Source of the DNA: Bacteroidales bacterium
GTDB taxonomy: Bacteria; Bacteroidota; Bacteroidia; Bacteroidales; VadinHA17
NCBI GenBank assembly: GCA_003157055.1
Contig: PMIG01000377.1
Coordinates: forward strand, 1-5,326
Reading direction: 5' to 3'
DNA: 5,326 nucleotides
Shown here one piece after another: positions 1 to 5,326 of this stretch. The first letter of the stretch is position 1. Each line of letters opens with the position of its first letter. The position numbers and the translations under genes are program-made. The notes below the pieces were generated by a model. That model saw only the letters and a program-made list of their open reading frames with translations. It searched no databases and was not told the origin of the DNA.

Positions 1-1
1 A

Positions 2-322
2 CCAACATGTCAGCTTCAGATGGGCATGACCGAATTAAAGCCGGGAAGCGTATGGAATACTATGCCTGTGCATACTCATATAAGAAGAATGGAAGTATAC
101 TTCTATTTTGAAGTACCGGAGAAGCAGGCCATATGTCATTTTATGGGAGACCCTGATGAGACTCGCCATATCTGGATGAAAAACGAACAGGCAGTGATTT
201 CTCCGTCATGGAGCATTCACAGCGCTGCAGGTACATCAAATTATAAATTTATATGGGGAATGTGCGGAGAAAATATAGATTATGGAGATGTTGATACACG
301 TTACCCTGACACGCTTATGTAA
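2..322 (+). CDS. kduI: 5-dehydro-4-deoxy-D-glucuronate isomerase (KduI), C-terminal part; 5' end outside window
   Basis: KduI is a cytoplasmic metal-dependent cupin enzyme. It isomerises 5-keto-4-deoxyuronate, formed from unsaturated uronides released by polysaccharide lyases, to 3-deoxy-D-glycero-2,5-hexodiulosonate. The reading frame is open to the left edge, so the first ATG in view (20) is internal. About 106 residues are visible of the family's usual 275-280. The signature [13 protein letters not shown] is followed by HTHIRRME, which carries two of the histidines and the glutamate that bind zinc in E. coli KduI (His codons at 71 and 77, Glu at 92). [14 protein letters not shown] supplies the fourth ligand, a His at 218. 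The DETRH and MCGEN blocks are also typical. It is followed on the same strand by kduD, which acts on its product. Identification is from remembered family motifs and is firm. Confidence 0.95.
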   Translation, partial: PTCQLQMGMTELKPGSVWNTMPVHTHIRRMEVYFYFEVPEKQAICHFMGDPDETRHIWMKNEQAVISPSWSIHSAAGTSNYKFIWGMCGENIDYGDVDTRYPDTLM

Positions 323-327
323 ACCCG

Positions 328-433
328 CTCTGTGACTCTCTATGTCTTCTCCTGATTCCATCTGTGTAATATTAAAGAACTTACATTGTGGGACACAGAA
401 AAACACAGAGAAATACGGAGTTCCACAGAGATG
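328..433. repeat. Intergenic imperfect palindrome with four 10-bp CACAGAG-type units
   Basis: The 125-bp gap between kduI and kduD holds four consecutive 10-bp units at 394-403, 404-413, 414-423 and 424-433. Three begin CACAGA and one is diverged (TACGGAGTTC). The stretch 404-430 is an imperfect reverse complement of 328-354: both ends carry the CTCTGTG/CACAGAG heptamer, with a few mismatches and a 2-nt offset between. The two arms could form a hairpin in DNA or mRNA. No T-run follows, so it does not look like a classic terminator, and no Bacteroidota promoter motif was found in the gap. I infer a dispersed intergenic repeat family; the function is unknown. Confidence 0.6.
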
Positions 434-447
434 AAATACAATAAAAT

Positions 448-1251
448 ATGAAAGAGAATAATGAATTATTTGATTTATCAGGGAAAGTTGCCCTGGTTAC
501 TGGCGGAACTCATGGCATTGGCCTTGCAATTGGGCTGATTCTCGGTAAGGCAGGTGCAAAGGTTTGCGTTAATGACCTGCAGGACGAAAAGCTCCAGAGT
601 TGCAAGGAAGAATATAAAAAAGAGGGACTTGATGTTTATACTCTTAAATTCAATGTCACAGATGAGAATGATGTTGACAAGGGTATTTCACAGATCGAAA
701 AGAATGTGGGTCCAGTTGATATCCTTGTAAATAATGCTGGTATTATAAAAAGGATACCGATCCTTGATATGGCGATAGTCGATTATAAACAGGTCCTGGA
801 TGTGGATCTTATTGCTCCACTGATAGTTTCGAAAAGAGTGGTTCCAAAAATGATTGAACGGCGAGGTGGCAAGATCATAAACATGTGTTCAATGATGAGC
901 GTATATGGACGCAATACTGTTTCGGCATATGCATCTGCAAAGGGAGGACTGAAGCTTCTTACACAGAATATGACATGTGAATGGGCTAAATACAACATCC
1001 AGATCAACGGCATTGGCCCTGGTTATATTATCACTTCTCAGACCGGACCTATCAGGGAAAACGGACATCCTTTCAACGACCTTGTGATGACGCGTACACC
1101 GGCCGGCAGGTGGGGCGAACCTAACGACGTAGCCTATGCAGCATTATTCCTCGCATCTAAGGCAAGCGGTTTTGTCAATGGACATATCCTTTATGTTGAC
1201 GGCGGCATACTTGCCAACTTCGGCTATGTAAAGGGTGAAAATGATGTTTAA
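448..1251 (+). CDS. kduD: KduD-like short-chain dehydrogenase (2-dehydro-3-deoxy-D-gluconate 5-dehydrogenase / gluconate 5-dehydrogenase family)
   Basis: This is a complete 267-residue classical SDR, the usual length. It likely interconverts 3-deoxy-D-glycero-2,5-hexodiulosonate and 2-keto-3-deoxygluconate with NAD(H), directly after KduI in uronate breakdown. Visible features are the nucleotide-binding TGGTHGIG (residues 18-25), NNAG (95-98), catalytic Ser148, and YASAK giving Tyr161 and Lys165 at the canonical 13- and 4-residue spacings. The C-terminal VNGHILYVDGG is standard. The position usually held by the fourth SDR catalytic residue, Asn, reads Asp120 (DVDLIAP); as I recall, Bacteroides homologues share this. 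Those homologues are often labelled gluconate 5-dehydrogenase, and the ICSMMS-, GRxTVSAYA- and GIGPGYI-like blocks match that group. The kduI neighbour favours the KduD role, but gluconate activity cannot be excluded. The ATG at 448 has no Shine-Dalgarno, only an A/T-rich leader, as is normal in Bacteroidota. Confidence 0.9.
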   Translation: MKENNELFDLSGKVALVTGGTHGIGLAIGLILGKAGAKVCVNDLQDEKLQSCKEEYKKEGLDVYTLKFNVTDENDVDKGISQIEKNVGPVDILVNNAGIIKRIPILDMAIVDYKQVLDVDLIAPLIVSKRVVPKMIERRGGKIINMCSMMSVYGRNTVSAYASAKGGLKLLTQNMTCEWAKYNIQINGIGPGYIITSQTGPIRENGHPFNDLVMTRTPAGRWGEPNDVAYAALFLASKASGFVNGHILYVDGGILANFGYVKGENDV

Positions 1252-1291
1252 TTCTTGTCGTGAATAATAATAACATCTAAAAAAATCTGTA

Positions 1292-1567
1292 ATGGTAAAA
1301 AGGTAGTGACATTCGGGGAAATAATGCTGCATCTGGCAACCCCGGGACACCAGAGATTTTCACAGGCTATCTCGTTCTGTGCATCCTTTGGAGGAGGGGT
1401 CTATCTATGGTTTACTGAATTACACCGGCGATAATCAGAAGGCTCTGAACTTTGCAGTTGCAGCATCATGCCTGAAGCATACGATACATGGCGATTTTAA
1501 CCTGGTATCCGTTGCAGAGGTTGAACAACTTATGAAGGGCGATAGTTCAGGAAGGGTTATACGTTAA
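1292..1567 (+). pseudogene. kdgK: 2-keto-3-deoxygluconate kinase (kdgK) remnant: internal deletion plus early frameshift
   Basis: KdgK, a PfkB-family sugar kinase of about 340 residues, phosphorylates KDG to KDPG, the step after KduD. Only the two ends remain. From the ATG at 1292 the frame hits TAG at 1304. Adding one A to the five-A run 1297-1301 gives MVKKVV leading into [13 protein letters not shown] and RFSQAISF, continuing to FGGG at 1387-1398, a clear KdgK N-terminus. The sequence then jumps to the C-terminus in another frame: [20 protein letters not shown], then [20 protein letters not shown] and GRVIR, ending at TAA 1565. Roughly 245 codons are missing, including the substrate-binding core and the GxGD catalytic motif, so no kinase activity is expected. 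The junction lies in GGAGGAGGGG (1390-1399), where FGGG near the N-terminus and a GG-IYGL motif near the C-terminus could supply microhomology. The gene begins 40 bp after kduD and was surely its operon partner. An assembly error is the main alternative. Confidence 0.87.
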
Positions 1568-1575
1568 TAAAAATA

Positions 1576-1659
1576 GTCGAAAGTCTATAAAGTCCTTAAA
1601 ATCAGCAAAGTCCAGGATATATTCAATGACTCTCGACTTTAAGGACATTAGACTTTTTT
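1576..1659. terminator. Probable bidirectional terminator built from 9-bp repeat units
   Basis: The arms 1580-1600 and 1638-1656 are imperfect reverse complements: TTTAAGGAC and AGACTTT match, with a short mismatched or unequal centre. They are separated by a 37-nt loop. A run of six T follows on the + strand (1654-1659), and AAAAA at 1569-1573 gives a T-run for minus-strand transcripts. The element therefore suits the convergent kdgK remnant and membrane-protein gene, and its right arm overlaps the last codons of the latter (stop at 1648). The left side is also a run of 9-bp units: GTCTATAAA, GTCCTTAAA, ATCAGCAAA, GTCCAGGAT (1583-1618). This suggests an intergenic repeat family rather than a simple hairpin. 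Confidence 0.55.
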
Positions 1660-2574
1660 ATCTGGATTATCCGGATGATCATCTGAATAGGTCTTTGGAT
1701 ACAGATCTTCAACACTTACCCTTTCAGGTTCTTTATTCTGATCTGCAAGTACAACCGCTGATTCCCTTGCAACGGCATTGAAATATAATATTGCACTTAA
1801 GATTGGCATTAAAGGGGTTACAATAGCACCGGTAGCAGCAGATAGGATGATGAATACAGGGTTCGAAGTGAAATTCATCATAGAAGAAGCCTCTTCAGGA
1901 TGAGTGAATGTTTTTAAAAAGCTCCCGGAAAACGGTATCATGATAAGTCCGGAGAGGAGCATAGATGCTATCATTACTATCAATAACATAAGAGCAACCC
2001 ATCCCATATTTGACCAAAAGCCTTTGTGAGAGAGTGAGAATGTCCTTGAAATAGCATGTCCGATATCAGATCCTTCTGCCATCAGTACAGGCAAAATGAA
2101 CATAAAGATCATTGCCAACCAGAATGCTGCGAAAATCATTCCTACAATAAATACCAGCAAACCGATAATGAGTGCGAATGAAGCCATGACCATGAATAAT
2201 ATCAGAATGATAAGGTAGGCCGGAAGGTATTTCAAAGATTTATATGCTGCTTCAAAAATACTAGGATGCTCTTCAAGAGGATTGAACATTATATAATACT
2301 GAAGAATTAAATTAAACACAAGGCTTATTGCTGCCATCTCAAGAAATGGTACCATCATGCTCTTGTATTTTTCCAGTAATTGCATAGGATCAGCGGAATA
2401 ACTGGTAATATCTCCGAAATTCATCTGGGCTGAGATAAGCTGAACGCAAAGCGAAACTACAAACGAAGCCAGGAACAGTACTATGAAATTCTTTTTGTAG
2501 AAATCCCATAATGAGCCCATTACACTATCTAAAGTATGGATTCGGTAAAGCGGATGATTGGAGAAATTCGCCAT
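1648..2574 (-). CDS. Six-helix integral membrane protein of unknown function, resembling GPDPase membrane-domain/YciC-like proteins
   Basis: I do not recognise a specific gene. The 308-residue product has about six hydrophobic segments, roughly at residues 30-50, 76-98, 118-140, 141-165, 189-214 and 237-267. It has a soluble N-terminal tail of about 29 residues and a charged, Asp/Lys-rich C-terminal tail from about 268. The segment PVLMAEGSDIGHAISRTFSL after the fourth helix, with small residues and a conserved-looking Ser-Leu, is reminiscent of the glycerophosphodiester phosphodiesterase membrane-domain and YciC-like families. That is a resemblance only; no catalytic motif is seen. The frame continues upstream to a TTG at 2625, but that TTG coincides with the -33 element of a promoter, so the ATG at 2574 (MANFSNHPLYRI) is chosen as start. 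It is transcribed alone, divergently from truA and convergent with the uronate cluster. Confidence 0.82.
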   Translation of the reverse strand: MANFSNHPLYRIHTLDSVMGSLWDFYKKNFIVLFLASFVVSLCVQLISAQMNFGDITSYSADPMQLLEKYKSMMVPFLEMAAISLVFNLILQYYIMFNPLEEHPSIFEAAYKSLKYLPAYLIILILFMVMASFALIIGLLVFIVGMIFAAFWLAMIFMFILPVLMAEGSDIGHAISRTFSLSHKGFWSNMGWVALMLLIVMIASMLLSGLIMIPFSGSFLKTFTHPEEASSMMNFTSNPVFIILSAATGAIVTPLMPILSAILYFNAVARESAVVLADQNKEPERVSVEDLYPKTYSDDHPDNPDKKV

Positions 2575-2595
2575 TTTATTCTTATTAAAGTTTAA

Positions 2596-2625
2596 CAAAT
2601 TTAATATTTTACTCTGATTTTTCAA
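2596..2625 (-). promoter_or_regulatory. Bacteroidota-type promoter for the membrane-protein gene
   Basis: Read on the minus strand, TTG (2625-2623) is followed after exactly 19 nt by TAAATTTG (2603-2596). This fits the primary sigma consensus of Bacteroidota, TTG-N19-21-TAnnTTTG. Transcription would start a few bases downstream, near 2590, leaving a leader of roughly 15 nt before the ATG at 2574. The region is very A/T-rich, which helps promoter function but also raises the chance of random matches. Spacing and position both fit the gene. Confidence 0.65.
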
Positions 2626-2726
2626 TATTTGTAGTAAGGCAAGTCAGGCCAGATTTCCATTGGTGTAATCACCTTATTACTTATCGGCATTTATACTAAT
2701 TTAGCAGTCTGTTAATACATTGAACA

Positions 2727-3503
2727 ATGTCACGATATAAATTACTGATCGAATATGAAGGCACCCGCTACTCAGGCTGGCAGATGCAGAAGGGTGGGAA
2801 AAGTATTCAGGGTGAACTAATGGATGCCTGCAGGGAGCTCTTTGAAGAAAGGGTCCTCGATGTTTATGGCGCCGGGCGTACAGATGGTGGTGTTCATGCT
2901 ATTGGTCAGGTAGCTCATCTTGAAGTCGATACTGATCTTCCGCCACTTAAAATAAAATATGGGATCAACGACAGGCTTCCGCCCGATATCTGCATTATTG
3001 ATGTTGAAAAGGCTGCTGATAATTTTCATGCCCGTCACGATGCTGTTGCAAGAAGCTATGTGTACCAGGTAAGCAGGCGGCGGACTGCATTCGGCAAAAA
3101 GTTTGTCTGGTGGATAAAAGACCCTCTTTCTGCCGAGAGGATGAATGAAGCTGCAAAAATATTTACTGGACTCAAGGATTACCGCAATTTCACTGACAGC
3201 GAACAGGAGCAGAATTCAACCAAAACTGAAATAATTCATGCTGAAGTCGTTGAAGCCGGCAACCTGATACTCTTTCATGTTATAGGTTCTCATTTCCTCT
3301 GGAAGCAGGTACGGCGTATGACAGGAGTTCTTGTAGAGGTTGGCCGGGGAAATCTCTCATCTGAAGATGTTGCTTCATTTTTCAAGGGAAAGACTGATAT
3401 TCCTGCCAAACTTACTGCACCTCCCAGCGGACTGTTTCTTGAAAAGGTTTGGTACAACCGAGATGAAATAGATTTTAGTGTAAAGCTTCTGATCAGGATA
3501 TAA
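2727..3503 (+). CDS. truA: tRNA pseudouridine synthase TruA
   Basis: TruA converts uridines 38-40 in the anticodon stem-loop of tRNAs to pseudouridine and acts in the cytoplasm as a dimer. The 258-residue length is normal. The catalytic aspartate is Asp53 in GAGRTDGGVHA (most TruA proteins have GRTDAGVHA). ARSYVYQV carries the active-site Tyr111. FLWKQVRRMTGVLVEVGRG (190-208) is the conserved Arg-containing motif near the C-terminus, here with Trp-Lys-Gln instead of the commoner FLRxMVR form. APPSGLFL (231-238) closes the fold. The ATG at 2727 begins MSRYKLLIEYEGTRYSGWQ, the standard TruA start, and has no Shine-Dalgarno. No convincing promoter was found in the 152-bp divergent gap. The motif variants suggest a lineage different from the usual Bacteroides TruA, possibly a paralogue. 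The 3' end lies 15 bp from the convergent lipoprotein gene. Confidence 0.94.
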   Translation: MSRYKLLIEYEGTRYSGWQMQKGGKSIQGELMDACRELFEERVLDVYGAGRTDGGVHAIGQVAHLEVDTDLPPLKIKYGINDRLPPDICIIDVEKAADNFHARHDAVARSYVYQVSRRRTAFGKKFVWWIKDPLSAERMNEAAKIFTGLKDYRNFTDSEQEQNSTKTEIIHAEVVEAGNLILFHVIGSHFLWKQVRRMTGVLVEVGRGNLSSEDVASFFKGKTDIPAKLTAPPSGLFLEKVWYNRDEIDFSVKLLIRI

Positions 3504-3518
3504 TTATTTGAAGTGACT

Positions 3519-3956
3519 TTATTTCGTGTATTTCAACCTGAGGTTTACAGTATTGTCATAGACGAAATAGCATGCATTATCACATTGATCCTCAATATAT
3601 TTTACGTGAGCAGTAATTGAGTTTACTGCGTAAAAGTATTCTCCGCTGACTTTGTAATACCTTGCTGTAAAAGTGAATTTTTTGTTCAGAGGAAGCGAAC
3701 AAGTTGTACTTTTTCCAACTACGGTAAAGCTTCGGTAAAGTATACTGTCCTCAAGGTTGCCCTCAAACACATTAATAATTACAGGGTTATAATTATCGCT
3801 TAGCTTTATATCAACTGTTGCATCAGAAGGTTCATCCGTTTTGCATTTGGAACAATCAATGAGCAGAGTTGCCATATCTTCGCACGAGAACATCAGCACC
3901 AGGAAGATAAAAATGAGCACTCCTGAAACCTTTCTTAAATATTTATTTAATACCAT
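3519..3956 (-). CDS. Small predicted lipoprotein with paired cysteines, function unknown
   Basis: The 145-residue product starts with a lysine/arginine-containing N-region (MVLNKYLRKV), a hydrophobic stretch to residue 24, and LMFSC with Cys25 as the likely lipidated residue. The -3 and -2 positions (Met, Phe) are not the ideal lipobox but are of the relaxed type seen in Bacteroidota. Glu-Asp directly after the cysteine is mildly reminiscent of acidic surface-export signals in this phylum, but too short to be sure. The mature part has CSKC (35, 38), Cys86 and CDNAC (125, 129), plus alternating patterns such as KFTFTARYYKVSG that suggest a small beta-sandwich. No family is recognised. Its ATG (3956-3954) lies inside the end of the upstream ankyrin gene, with a 10-nt overlap, which implies one transcript and probable translational coupling. 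It likely sits in the periplasm or on the outer membrane near the ankyrin protein's barrel. Confidence 0.8.
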   Translation of the reverse strand: MVLNKYLRKVSGVLIFIFLVLMFSCEDMATLLIDCSKCKTDEPSDATVDIKLSDNYNPVIINVFEGNLEDSILYRSFTVVGKSTTCSLPLNKKFTFTARYYKVSGEYFYAVNSITAHVKYIEDQCDNACYFVYDNTVNLRLKYTK

Positions 3957-5326
3957 TTGATATTTTTACCTTGAATCCTTGCTGAGTCAAAAAAGAACTT
4001 ATGTGTATATCCAATCCTTAGCCACACAGGCCATATACCATAAAAACCACTGGTCATTAAGCTAATACCTGAATAAAAAACATTATTGTTATTCTCCAGT
4101 TTGAAAGTTAATTCCGGAATAATCTTGAATTTGCTCTCAGGTGCCTTCGATGTTCCTTTAAACTTGTTTCCAAAAAAGTACGCCCCTGATAAAGAAGGTG
4201 AGAAGGAAATATTGCCTTTATAAAGATTATTTGTAAGCATAAAATCCTTGAAAAATCCTGCATATGCAAGAGAGCTTTTATCCATATATTGAAAATAAAG
4301 ATCAGAGCTTTCCTTTACCAGTACCCTGGTATACCATAGTTTTGTGTCAAATCCGATAATAAAACCGAAGTTTTTGAGTGGTTCCTTAAAAGCGAAGCTC
4401 AATCCGGTATAAATATCCCTGAGATTAAATTTCGAGGAAAATGATAAATCCATCTGGTTTAATTGTGCATGGTACCTTGAATGAAAATTATTAATTTCAA
4501 GAATAGGAATTATCTCCTTCCGTCCATAATTTGCAGCAACATTAAAATAATTTACCGCATCTCTGTCCTGATCACGCCACTTGTCTCCTTTCCTCAGGAG
4601 CCATTCAACTGCAGCTTTTTGATCATCTTTAATAGAAATGTCAAGTGCATCCCAATTGTAATTGTTTTTTTCATAGATATCGACTCCGTTTCTCATGAGC
4701 AGATCAAACATCAGAGTGTCTCCGTTCTGCGCTGCTATCAGGAATGGAGTATTACCTTCAGAATCTCTTGATTCCAGATTGGCTCCATTATGAACAAGCA
4801 ATTCTGCTACATCATCATAGCCTGCCCATATTGCTGACATAAGCGGTGTAGTACCGTCATATGACTTTAAATCTGTTTCTGCACCATAGTATATAAGCAT
4901 GTCAGTAAATCCGGTGAGGCCATAAAGTGAAGCATAATTCAGAGGAGTTGCCCCGTGCCTGTCCTGAAAATTTAAATCAGCGCCATGCCTGATAAGAGTT
5001 TCAACAATCGCCATCCCGATTGAATCGAGTAGATCATTCATAATGGGCGTATTAATGAGGTTGCGGCACTTAATAGCAATAAGCAGAGGAGATTCAGATT
5101 TCAGTGTTATTTTGTTGGGATCTGCATTATTGTCCAGTAATATATTCACTGTATTAAGATGGAAGGCTATAATTGCAAAAACAAGAGCTGTTCCTCCTTC
5201 TCCGGTTTCAGCATCTACTTGCGCTCCCTGATTTATCATCCTTGTAACCTCACCTGGATAACCCTTCGAAGCTGCTATCATAAGGTTATATTCCAGAGCT
5301 CCATTGTAAAAGAGGGGAAGATATTC
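3947..5326 (-). CDS. Ankyrin-repeat protein with C-terminal beta-barrel-like domain; N-terminus outside window
   Basis: The frame is open to the right edge: upstream of the Met at 5281 it continues as YLPLFYNGALEYNLMIAASK, itself part of an ankyrin helix pair, so the gene is 5'-truncated by the window. Numbering from Met 5281, ankyrin repeats run to about residue 275, roughly eight in all. The clearest are ATPLNYASLYGLTGFTDMLI, TTPLMSAIWAGYDDVAELLV and NTPFLIAAQNGDTLMFDLLM, each followed by the (N/Y)GA or NGV turn; the repeat starting at 64 carries an insertion near 75-90. The last repeats are diverged. From about 276 to 431 the sequence changes to alternating hydrophobic/polar strands with aromatic edges (IYTGLSFAF, FIIGFDTKLWYTRV, ISFSPSLSGAYFFG, VWLRIGYTHKFFF), consistent with about eight beta-strands of an outer-membrane barrel. 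A 13-residue tail ends IKWY. Ankyrins bind protein partners; the barrel role is inferred. It overlaps the downstream lipoprotein gene by 10 nt. Confidence 0.9.
   Translation of the reverse strand, partial: EYLPLFYNGALEYNLMIAASKGYPGEVTRMINQGAQVDAETGEGGTALVFAIIAFHLNTVNILLDNNADPNKITLKSESPLLIAIKCRNLINTPIMNDLLDSIGMAIVETLIRHGADLNFQDRHGATPLNYASLYGLTGFTDMLIYYGAETDLKSYDGTTPLMSAIWAGYDDVAELLVHNGANLESRDSEGNTPFLIAAQNGDTLMFDLLMRNGVDIYEKNNYNWDALDISIKDDQKAAVEWLLRKGDKWRDQDRDAVNYFNVAANYGRKEIIPILEINNFHSRYHAQLNQMDLSFSSKFNLRDIYTGLSFAFKEPLKNFGFIIGFDTKLWYTRVLVKESSDLYFQYMDKSSLAYAGFFKDFMLTNNLYKGNISFSPSLSGAYFFGNKFKGTSKAPESKFKIIPELTFKLENNNNVFYSGISLMTSGFYGIWPVWLRIGYTHKFFFDSARIQGKNIKWY

Noticed and set aside
394..433. 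CRISPR-like array of short repeats
   Set aside because: The units are 10 bp and contiguous, with no spacers and no cas genes nearby.
783..1013. Antisense open frame inside kduD
   Set aside because: It lies wholly within a strongly conserved dehydrogenase gene and its translation shows no recognisable domain; a chance frame.
1379..1567. A 62-codon frame starting with GTG that could be called a small gene
   Set aside because: Its sequence from codon 7 on is the C-terminus of KdgK, and the matching N-terminus lies just upstream in another frame. It is part of the pseudogene, and its first codons come from the other frame.
2640..2726. A promoter for truA, e.g. TAATTTAG near 2697
   Set aside because: It deviates from TAnnTTTG and there is no TTG at the required 19-21 nt upstream, so I could not support it.
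3504..3518. Terminator between truA and the convergent lipoprotein gene
   Set aside because: The 15-bp gap shows no stem-loop or T-run convincing enough to call.
4481..4771. Plus-strand open frame opposite the ankyrin gene (also 5043-5231)
   Set aside because: Both are antisense to clear ankyrin repeats and have no protein-like features of their own.

Overview
The window looks like a chromosomal segment of a Bacteroidota bacterium, probably Bacteroidales or a close relative. Three things point there: the uronate genes read like the Bacteroides-type versions, none of the visible starts has a Shine-Dalgarno sequence, and one divergent gene has a textbook Bacteroidota promoter (TTG, 19-nt spacer, TAAATTTG). 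The order is inferred from remembered family sequences; no search was run.

Left part (1-1567, + strand) is a catabolic cluster for unsaturated uronates, such as those released from pectin or other uronate polysaccharides. It holds the 3' end of kduI, a complete kduD-like short-chain dehydrogenase, and a wrecked remnant of kdgK, the 2-keto-3-deoxygluconate kinase. The remnant keeps about 36 N-terminal and 57 C-terminal codons, with the middle of the gene deleted at a GGAGGAGGGG junction and a separate -1 frameshift in an A-run near the start. The isomerase and dehydrogenase steps are encoded here, but the kinase step is not, and no KDPG aldolase gene follows. Two gaps in this part hold imperfect palindromes built from short tandem units: a 10-bp CACAGAG-type unit at 328-433 and a 9-bp GTCnnTAAA-type unit at 1576-1659. 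The second also looks like a bidirectional terminator.

Middle part (1648-3503) holds a minus-strand gene for a six-helix membrane protein and, divergently, truA for tRNA pseudouridine synthase. The membrane gene's promoter shows that translation starts at 2574, not at the upstream TTG at 2625. The TruA is clearly a family member but has unusual motif variants for this phylum.

Right part (3519-5326, - strand) is a two-gene unit. The upstream gene, whose 5' end lies outside the window, encodes about eight ankyrin repeats followed by a roughly 165-residue C-terminal region that looks like an eight-stranded outer-membrane beta-barrel. Its end overlaps by 10 nt the start of a small cysteine-containing lipoprotein gene. 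Together they suggest an envelope-localised ankyrin protein with a lipoprotein partner. This pair is the least familiar content of the window and the best candidate for something undescribed.
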